Shown here piece after piece: positions 56,615 to 64,000 of a stretch of DNA of 64,000 nucleotides; the first letter of the stretch is position 1, and each line of letters starts with the position of its first letter. Position numbers and translations under genes: made by a program. The stretch covers positions 72,391,345 to 72,455,344 of the forward strand of contig NC_092794.1 in the NCBI RefSeq assembly GCF_918797505.1. The letters are read 5' to 3'. This DNA is from Bemisia tabaci (lineage: Eukaryota; Arthropoda; Insecta; Hemiptera; Aleyrodidae). Under the pieces are notes generated by a model. It did no database searches. It saw only the letters and a list, made by a program, of their open reading frames with translations, and was not told the DNA's origin.

Positions 56615-56965
56615 CACTTGAACATTTTAAGAGAAATTAAGGTATATCGGGCTCCAGTAGAACACGTGAGACGTAATAATAAGAGTACGTACATATAGTA
56701 GTTAGCATCTACAAAGAATTAAACTCTTATCCAAATTAGGTAAATCTATTCACAACTAGTTAAAGAGGTTGGTAACGACCGACCAGAAATCACTTGAGAT
56801 TTTTAAGAAACCAATGAAGTAGTGTATCGGGATAAAAGTGGGCGTAATAATATAAGTGTGTAATATTAGTTAGGATCTAAAATGAATTGAACTTTTAAAT
56901 TAAATCTGTTCATTATTCACAAATAAATACAGTAGATGGAGGTTGATAACGACGACAGGAATTTC
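56615..56965 (+). repeat. Diverged tandem duplication, two units of about 176 bp
   Basis: Unit 1 begins at 56615 and unit 2 at 56791, both with CACTTGARNNTTTTAAGA. Then in order come GTATATCGGG and GTGTATCGGG, CGTAATAATA, TTAGCATCTA and TTAGGATCTA, TAAATCTATTCA and TAAATCTGTTCA, and GAGGTTGGTAACGACCGA and GAGGTTGATAACGACGA. Non-coding. Confidence 0.75.
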
Positions 56966-57985
56966 GTTCCCGAAACTCGGACGAACCTGAACAGAATGAA
57001 CCAATGGCGTTGAACCATTATATTACTGGTTTTTTTCTAAATTCAAAAATTATAGCTAAAATTTTGAAGGATGTAAGCGGATGCTGGATTATCCGTGAGA
57101 TAAAGCGCTTTTTTATGTGGCAAAATGAAATCCTCACATCTTCACGGAGTGCCCTTTATATAGGCTCCATTACGATCTGCGGCCGGGTAAGCGAGAAATC
57201 TGTTGTTAAAGATGGTCATGACGGGCAGTTTAGTCGTATTTTCCGTAATTTCTCTTTTAGAACACCAGGAATGTTAAAAAACTGTAAAAACCCGTGGACA
57301 CGGTAACATGGCGATTCTTTAGGTACCCACTTTTATGGGTCTAAGGTTTACCGTTATCGCGGAGTTTGAGTGACTTTCTCAGGACCGTGGATTCTTGAAA
57401 TTCAAATTTCCCGGCAAAGTGAAAAGTAAAATTTTCGTCGTTTTGGGTCATTAAGTGCTTATAACTTTTTGAAAACTCAATGGATCTTAATGAAACCCTT
57501 ATACGCCATCCGGCTAACTTAGCTGCGTCCATAGACACCAAGATCGTTGGAATCCGTGCCGCCGTTTGCTCTGAATTCCATTTTATATCGAATCAATTTT
57601 CAGATTAAGGGAGTTGCCTGTGACTAAGAGTGTCGGCCACCCGTTTGTTATCGGGACTTTAGTAGGACGTCATTTTCCTCGACCGGGGGTGGCTACCGCC
57701 ACTCTTGATAATTTAATTTTTCCTTAGAAAACTGGTCAACGTAATTGTTTGAGAACTTCCTTGCTTTGAGAGAAAACTCTATTATAGCAGAATATTCTGT
57801 ATAAGTTTCAAGCTATAAAGTTGGTTTTTTTTTCTCCGAGAAAATAAAACAGGGGCAGAAATTCTTGAAACATTGCAATTGCAATTAAATTATCTATATA
57901 TTTTCAAATTCAATAAATATGTTGAATTATATTTCATACGTAAAAAAGTCACTTTTTCATACATTTTGTAATGCATTTACAAATA
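56966..57985. other. Anonymous DNA, no gene seen
   Basis: An ATG-started frame of 100 codons (57004-57306) has no domain, no signal peptide and no homologue I recognise. The word GGGGGTGGCTACCGCCACTC (57686) recalls 44103. CAGAATATTCTGTATAAGTT at 57790 is a G-family fragment in reverse. Confidence 0.4.
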
Positions 57986-58165
57986 CAGTACTTTCTCTCT
58001 GTAACGACTATCGTTATAGCGAAAATCTCCCTGTAACGAGAAAATCGATCGGTCCTTTGAACTTCCTATATTAAATATCGACTATCGTTATAACGAGAAT
58101 CTCTCTATATCGAGGAAATCGGCCGGTCCCTTCAGTTCTCGTTACAGAGAGTACAGAAAGTACTG
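57986..58165. mobile_element. pogo-like MITE
   Basis: 180 bp flanked by TA on both sides (57984-57985 and 58166-58167). It starts CAGTACTTTCTCTCTGTAAC and ends GTTACAGAGAGTACAGAAAG and TACTG. It has two internal repeats, GACTATCGTTATAGCGAAAA and GACTATCGTTATAACGAGAA. CAGT ends with TA duplication and a TATAACGA word fit the pogo or Tigger branch of Tc1/mariner. Non-autonomous. Confidence 0.82.
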
Positions 58166-58250
58166 TAGTATTACCTCTACAATGAATCATTTTCCTCTAG
58201 TATTAAAAATCGTATGACAGGCTTTGGTACGAACGAAGATTGAGTTATCG

Positions 58251-58674
58251 AGCGAATTTTCGCGATCGAATATCATTCACCGTTGAATGATATTCGACGA
58301 TTGTGCATTTTTTTTCAATGATATTCGACTTCTTCGTTGGTCTCCCAGAGACCGTTGAAATCCATCAATTTGAAATTTCGAATTCACCTCGGGACTTGAA
58401 TTCGATTTTTGAATTGATGCAATCGATGTCAGAAACTTCATCTCTCACCAAAATTTTTGTTCTGTCATCTCTATCTGTTGTTGTGTTTTGTCAATTCAAG
58501 TCTGGTGTTTTCGCAATTTCTGTGTTTTAGTGTTTCGTGTTTTCTTATTTTCTTCTTAATTTCATTTAGGAAAAAAATCTGAGCTCTGATTGGCTCCTGA
58601 CATCACCGATCATCGGCATCACTCAGCACTGATCAATTCGTTTGATGAATGACATTCGATCGCGAAAATTCGCT
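58251..58674. mobile_element. MITE-like element, AGCGAATTTTCGCGATCGAA termini
   Basis: Left end AGCGAATTTTCGCGATCGAA, then TATCATTCA. Right end is the inverse, TGAATGACATTCGATCGCGA and AAATTCGCT. TCATTCACCGTTGAATGATA makes a small hairpin next to the left end, and a further TCAATGATATTCGA copy follows. The interior has no coding evidence. Target duplication not found. Confidence 0.65.
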
Positions 58675-59110
58675 TCTTACCATTGAGATAGACAACGCTG
58701 CTTCCTGCACCGAATACCATGCCCGGCGTAATGTCTGCTTTGAAGAGTGGCGGTGCGCCCGCGCCCCCTGGCATGAGGGGGTTCAAGAGTGTAGATAGGG
58801 ACGAAGAGCGCAGAGGAGGATGAATGGAATGCCGACTTTGCCTCTGTTCTAATGAAACTCCGGATCAAATCGAATCGTTAATCCTGCTAACCTCACAATT
58901 TAGAGTTAACTTGATAAATTCCCAATTACTGTGGTGGAATTCGCAGGAGCTCGGATATTATCGATAATGTGCACGTACAATTACAGCTTTCGGCTCATTT
59001 CTGCACGCCATCAAATTGTGCGGAATAGAGCTATGTCAGTCACAGGACTAGACAGAATACAATATCATGTCCAGTGTTGGCAGACTGGGACCGAGTAATC
59101 ACAAGAAGAA

Positions 59111-59599
59111 ATGGACGTGTTTCTACCAAATGGACGCATTTCTATCAAACGGAACTATGTGCATTATGAAGTGAGCCCTGTTATGCATATATTCTTGTGG
59201 GTCTCAGGGCTCATGTCTTAATGCACATAGTTCCGTTTGACAGAAATACGTCCAAATAGAACTATGTGCCGATGGGAAAGATGGGGTGTGCTTGTGGCGA
59301 GGTGGAAAAGAAACAGTGTGGTCAGTGGGCGTGATCCCTTTTGGTGAAATGGTGAAGCAGGATTTTAAATTCAGCAAGCAGAACTATGTGCCCAACATGT
59401 CATGAGTCGTGAGCATGGCAAAAGAGCGTTGTGGGCAGGGCTCATAAGTGAAAGCGGAGGAGGAGCGACAATAGAGACGGATTTGTTGCCGATGACGTCA
59501 CCGGCGCTTTATAACTCCCATTCATTCTTACCGTCCGAGAACTAACGAGCACGCCCAATCCTTTCCACCCGCACAAAGTTCTGTCTAGTAGAAATACGT
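59111..59599 (-). mobile_element. F-family element, long form, split by a short F-family MITE
   Basis: The outer left end ATGGACGTGTTTCTACCAAA is broken at 59127 and resumes near 59258 with AGAACTATGTGCCGATGGG. The right end is GTCTAGTAGAAATACGTTC at about 59580-59599. The part 59261-59599 equals the minus strand of the 32263-32525 element. Confidence 0.7.
59128..59257. mobile_element. F-family MITE, short form, nested in the long form
   Basis: AATGGACGCATTTCTATCAA opens and the inverse TTGACAGAAATACGTCCAAA closes. The interior is almost identical to 17197-17319 (GGAACTATGTGCATTATGAA and GGGTCTCAGGGCTCATG). The host sequence reads through it once it is removed. Confidence 0.85.
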
Positions 59600-60097
59600 T
59601 CAAATAGAAGAAACATAGGCGGACGAAAAGGCGATTACTAGTTTAGGAAAATGAGTCCTACGGGTCATAAAGCATGCGTGTACAGTGCGGTAATTTTAAC
59701 GGTTGATTGCATTCGAAAAGGGTAAAAAACCATGCGGTGTGTCAGTCATTGAAGAAAAACAAAATAAATAGTAATTTGTTATGGAGAAAATTTTCAACAC
59801 CAAGAAAGTTCAAATTTCAAAGACTTAAAACAGGAACTAATAGAAATGGGAGGAAAGAACTTGTTGTGTGGCCTGTGGTTGTAGGTACAATAATATATTT
59901 GAGCTCCTCTTACAATGGCTGGCACCCGTATTGTCAAAAGCTGCTGAAAGTAGCCCACAGAAAAACTCCTCCTCTGCACATAAGTAACTTTTGGTATCTA
60001 CTAATTTTATTGTCCCCTACTCTTCATGGTAAATGTTGATCTCTTTGTACAGAGAGTTTCAAGCAAATTCTTACTCTTGGACATTGCGAACACTTAC

Positions 60098-60318
60098 AAT
60101 TGGACCGCGTTAAGCAGAAAGGAACCAAGCCACATCAGCTATTGCTAAATTAGATTTTTGTGCAAATATCAGTGATTTTTCTGCTTAGTACGAAGCAAAT
60201 TCTATTAAGTTTTCGAAGCAACCCGCGCAACCGTTCTTTTTTTGAAAATGTAATTGCCCAGATAATTTTGGCAATACCTGATGTGGCTTGGTACCTTTCT
60301 TCTAAACGCGGTCCAATT
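60098..60318. mobile_element. L-like MITE, AATTGGACCGCG termini
   Basis: 221 bp. Ends AATTGGACCGCGTTAAGCAG and the near inverse, with AAGGAACCAAGCCACATCA mirrored by TGATGTGGCTTGGTACCTT. Same layout as 18912-19173. Non-coding. Confidence 0.82.
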
Positions 60319-61485
60319 AGTTGATGCGTCCGAAAGGAGTCTGCATCTTTCTGCTACTTCCAACCACGATGAGAAAAAAAGTTCGGTATTTATATTCCTC
60401 TGGTCCCGATAAGTAACCGAAAGTTTGAAGTAAGTCCGACCTGCGGGTAACCGAAACTGAACTGTGGCTCAACTTACCGGAATTCTATTCGTGTGACCGA
60501 AAAACTGAACCGAAATAGCTCGGTGTACGCAAACACCGTTGTCCCGGTCTAATCTGTTTCATACAGGGGATGAATGATATTCACAACATCCGACATATTC
60601 AAGCTAACCGCTATATCCTGGCTGCTAAGGATGGATTCAGCGAGAACGGGGTTCCGTATTGCCCGAGTTCGTCGCTCCGAGAGTAATGCCGCTACTTTAT
60701 GAGGTGTTTAAAACGTACGACTCTCGCCACAGTGAAAGGAGGGAAAAGTGTAATACGCGATTTTGCAGAGTTGCCGTCTTAAAGTGTACCTATTCGCAAA
60801 AAAAGGGACGGATTTTCTTACTTTCGTGAAATAAAATTCGATCCCTGACGAATCTAAATAAGTGGATAGTTTGGGATCTCTCATGAGAAAGAAGAACATA
60901 TGTTTGCTGTAAATCATGATTGCCTTTTTGCTGACAAACTTTAGGCCGAATCAACTTATTGAGACCGAAATATTATGTAGAGGAACTGATTCTTTCGATC
61001 CACTTCTGAAAGCGAAAATAATCAATTCTGTCAAAAGATTAATCGATTCAATCATTTCAAAAATATATGCACGATTTTCCATCATCGATGATGGCGCACT
61101 CCCAATACAATTAAATACCGTAAAATCTCTGAATACGAAAAGTAATTAGGTTGATACACGAGTCAATTACGCGCCTTATCAACACATTGTGTAGTATTCC
61201 AATGTTTATTGAAATTGTCTTTCAGAATACATGTACGCTTGTCTCTTCCGCAATGATAGATACGATAAGAGCGATTCTTCAATGTTTCAACGATGTCCCA
61301 TTTTCCGAGGCTTGATGATAGATAATCTCAAACAATCCCATCTTCTATCATGAACATTCGTTATTCACGCCCTTTTCCTTCTACAAATTACAGTTCGTCT
61401 AGAATCCCGATGTCAACTTTTATTAACAGATAGTACTACAAATTTTCACTTTTTCTCTCAACGAAAACTGTTTACTAACAACGAG
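60319..61485. other. Anonymous DNA, no gene seen
   Basis: No repeat family recognised. A sentence-length coincidence, CGCGCCTTATCAACACATTG, occurs here at 61170 and at 51158, perhaps the trace of an old repeat. Open frames have no domain. Confidence 0.4.
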
Positions 61486-61742
61486 TCGATGGTCAAAGTT
61501 CAAACAACCCATATCAATCCCGATGTTCCAAAATTTCTGCTCCTATTATATTTTTTCACAGTGAAAAAAAGCCAACTTTATGTCTTAAAATGTATTCAGA
61601 ATATTTTGCCAGCAGAGAACAGAAATGAAGGACGTTTCCTAGGAACTACTCTTTCTTTGACTAGTTTTCAAAAGAAAAATGAATACGTCAGGAAGTCTGC
61701 AACGTCGCAAACGGATATACGTGGTTTCGCACTTTAGCAATC
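61486..61742 (+). mobile_element. G-family element, part of a compound unit
   Basis: Opens GATGGTCAAAGTTCAAACAA and closes GGAAGTCTGCAACGTCGCAA, GGATATACGTGGTTTCGCAC and TTTAGCAATCA. Interior TATTCAGAATATTTTGCCAG and AGTTTTCAAAAGAAAA mark the family. It is joined to the 61743 module. Confidence 0.75.
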
Positions 61743-62061
61743 ATAATGCAATCGCGCATCTTGGAAAATACGGTCGTTAGACGCTGCGTGTCTCGCGGGC
61801 GATGCTTGCGAGCGCGAGAAAAGTTAAAACGCCTTCAATTGAGTGCGTCTGCAACCCGCACATCCATCGAGTACGAATAGTTGTATGCAGCGCCTTAGTG
61901 AAAGTCGCTGCAGTGATAGCGCGTCGTTGAGTGGTTGAGTCTGCAATCCTGCATATCTGTGGCTGATGACCGTTGGTTTTCTGATTGTTTCCGGTGGTTT
62001 AATATGTACAACGTTTATGTTGCAACAGAGATACGTGGTCGTTCACTTTAGTCATTGAAAT
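61743..62061 (+). repeat. Module attached to a G-family element, copy 2
   Basis: About 320 bp corresponding to 20003-20345. It has the same words (AAAATACGGTCGTTAG, AAAACGCCTTCAATTGAG, CATCCATCGAGTACGAATAG, GCGCGTCGTTGAG) and the same G-type closing end (GTTGCAACAGAGATACGTGG). A shorter G-type end is repeated again near 62170-62210. Confidence 0.75.
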
Positions 62062-63799
62062 ATTGTTTCTGAAACGAGCCAGAAATTGTAATTTCCAATC
62101 GCGAAATGTATTCATTTTACTCAGCTGCGTTGAGACTACTTTTTAAAGAAAAAATAAAATGGAACAAGAAACCTGGAACAGCACGAACGTAGGTACGTGC
62201 CTTCGCACTTCGCATCAACACGTGATCCCTTCTCCTTTTTTCCTCAATTAGCCCATTGCACCTTGCTTGTACCTTCTTTACATTTCAGCTTCTAATGTAT
62301 GGCACATTCACTTTTCCGATTCCCTCTTTAGCAAAAGAGTATGTATCGGTTAGATTGAAACCAACCGCCGTTCATCTTGAATAGGTTAGTTGCGGTAGTC
62401 AAAGAATCGCGTTTTGGTGGTTTAAGCTCGTGGATTATCAAAAAATAATAAGATCCGTTCAAACGCCTACTCCTAACGTTCTGTGTTAACAGAGGTATCG
62501 TCGATAAAAAAAACCTAGCGTTTGACTGCGGTAGGACTTATCATGGTTTATCCTGACTTTAATCCATCAGTTAGTGGTACGCACATTTTTGAGCTGATTA
62601 TACCACGTGAAACACGACTGAAACCAAGTCGAAATAAACCATGGTATCCAAAACCGGAATGAATGGCACGTACGTCGCGTGCTTTCAAAGAATGATATCT
62701 CTGTTAATATTGGGCGTAAAAATTAAGCGTTTGGGCGAATCTTATTATTTTTCTGATCGACAATCTGAAATTATTAGCACACAATACTTTGACTATCGTA
62801 ATGGAGAATTTGCATGCAAATTTTGTATTGCTTCATCTGAAAGTGCTTAATAAGCTGATTTCACAGTATTTTTTATAATTATTTCTCATATGGGAAACAG
62901 TGTAAAAATAGATTTATAAGTGAGAAAATGCACCGCCTAGTGACGTCATCTGGTGGCATTACCCATTTAAACACGTATATTTTGAAAGATTATATAATTT
63001 TGTCATGTCTTCTCCAATAATCGCTTAATTCATGTACCAAGAGTATCCTCGTGTTCAGTTCACTCAGTAGTTTCCACTTAAACACGAAATTCATCAAATT
63101 TCAGACGAATGCAAATTCTCTATTGACCCTTATTGCAAGACGTAGTTCAACGCTTCACATGCAATGGACACCTGGAACGCTCGCTGCTGGATGAGCAATT
63201 TTTCTCGGTTTCGTTCCAAATGCAGGCAACCGTGGGCGAGGAAAACTTGGAGAAGTTATAAACGACAATTTCTCTTGTTGCACTCGTCTGGAGTGTAACG
63301 CCTTCATGTTTTCGGGAGTGACGCGGGCGCGCCTCTCGCGCGAATGAGAAATGTTTTCCTTTCCCCCGCTCCTAATTTTTACTTTTTTCCCGCCGAGTGG
63401 CTGGATATTCAATTTGGGAGCGAGTATTTCATTTATCACCCTGCGCCGCACAATGGGTCGTGTCAATTAGAGAGGTCGGACTTGAATTTTTTTACCAAAA
63501 CTGCAAATTTTGACGTTTATTTCGTCACTCTTTCAACTTGAAGGGGTGATTCTTGAAGGAAATTTCACGAGGAAACCAGTGGAACCACTTTCAGAACGTC
63601 GAATTTTTGTATGAACGGAGTTATAAGCGTTTAAAGTTTCCAAATTTTGTCCGACCTCACCGATTGACTCGATCCACTGTGCGCCGCCGAGTCGACAGGC
63701 CCCCGAGGAGGAACTACTTAACCGTCGCGTGGAGGCTCCGCGGATTCGCGATTTTCGCCCAAGGGCCATGAATACAGTCCCCGAAAGCACTTGCAAGTG
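62062..63799. other. Anonymous DNA, no gene seen
   Basis: The part 63160-63780 is more GC-rich than the window average but has no clear promoter, exon or repeat. Overlapping frames of 60-103 codons on both strands in this part have no domain. The words GTGACGTCATC (CRE-like) at 62941 and TGGTATCCAAAACCG are isolated. Confidence 0.4.
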
Positions 63800-64000
63800 C
63801 TGCCGTGCTAAGGAAGAAAGCCGTATGAACATTTGAGGGTTGCAACATTTCCTTTAGTGAAACGTTTATTTTTGAGGGAAATTATGAATATTTTTCCTTT
63901 AAATTTTCAGAATCGTTAGATACAATGGACCACTAGACAAGGTACGCATTTATGCATTCTGATACATGTATCTTAACCAAAATTTCACGTAAAACACGAT
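63800..64000 (+). mobile_element. Family P MITE, cut by the window end
   Basis: Starts CTGCCGTGCTAAGGAAGAAA and GCCGTATGAACATT like the left end of 24082-24334, followed by GTTGCAAC and the AT-rich centre. Similarity fades after about 63925 (GTTAGATACAATGG is not in the other copies), so this copy may be truncated or interrupted before 64000. Confidence 0.65.

Overview
The window looks like non-coding, AT-rich eukaryotic (insect-type) DNA. It has no operon structure, no rRNA and no long cellular ORF. It does have dense short inverted-repeat transposons, tRNA-derived SINE-like units, microsatellites and long homopolymer runs. The mix of short hAT-like, pogo-like and TTAA-type elements fits a repeat-rich hemipteran, possibly a whitefly. 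That assignment is an impression from the repeat families, not a demonstrated identity.

The left third (1-22 kb) is mostly anonymous sequence with scattered miniature elements. It also holds a GC-rich CpG cluster with a C-rich minisatellite (12.5-13.0 kb), a 0.7 kb foldback with a minisatellite core (13.3-14.1 kb), a crowded MITE cluster (14.4-17.9 kb) and a pure 218-bp TAC microsatellite (20.8 kb). The middle (22-42 kb) is richest in recognisable transposons. These include five members of a 165-bp family starting CAGTGGCG (several with 8-bp target duplications), a 1.1 kb near-perfect hairpin (28.7-29.8 kb), and a 2.8 kb element (33539-36353) with a 9-bp target duplication and the only convincing protein-coding remnant. 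That remnant is the C-terminal part of a transposon-type protein, with a mirrored, internally deleted copy in the opposite arm.

The right third (42-64 kb) has one weak candidate first exon with a hydrophobic segment and a splice donor (42.8-43.05 kb), a diverged three-unit segmental repeat (45.8-47.8 kb), and two very large near-identical hairpins (48.9-50.3 and 51.9-53.7 kb) whose loops are both about 355 bp. Smaller elements follow: pogo-like, F-family nested in F-family, and a G-family compound unit. The window ends inside a MITE.

No cellular gene can be annotated with confidence. The main biological content is a layered transposon record. In four places one element sits inside another, and the empty site can be read from a second copy in this same window. 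Several hairpins are long enough to make extended double-stranded RNA if transcribed. Family labels used below (F, G, L, P, K) are private to this report. Coordinates and repeat matches were read by eye, so ends may be off by a few bases where no target duplication is stated.
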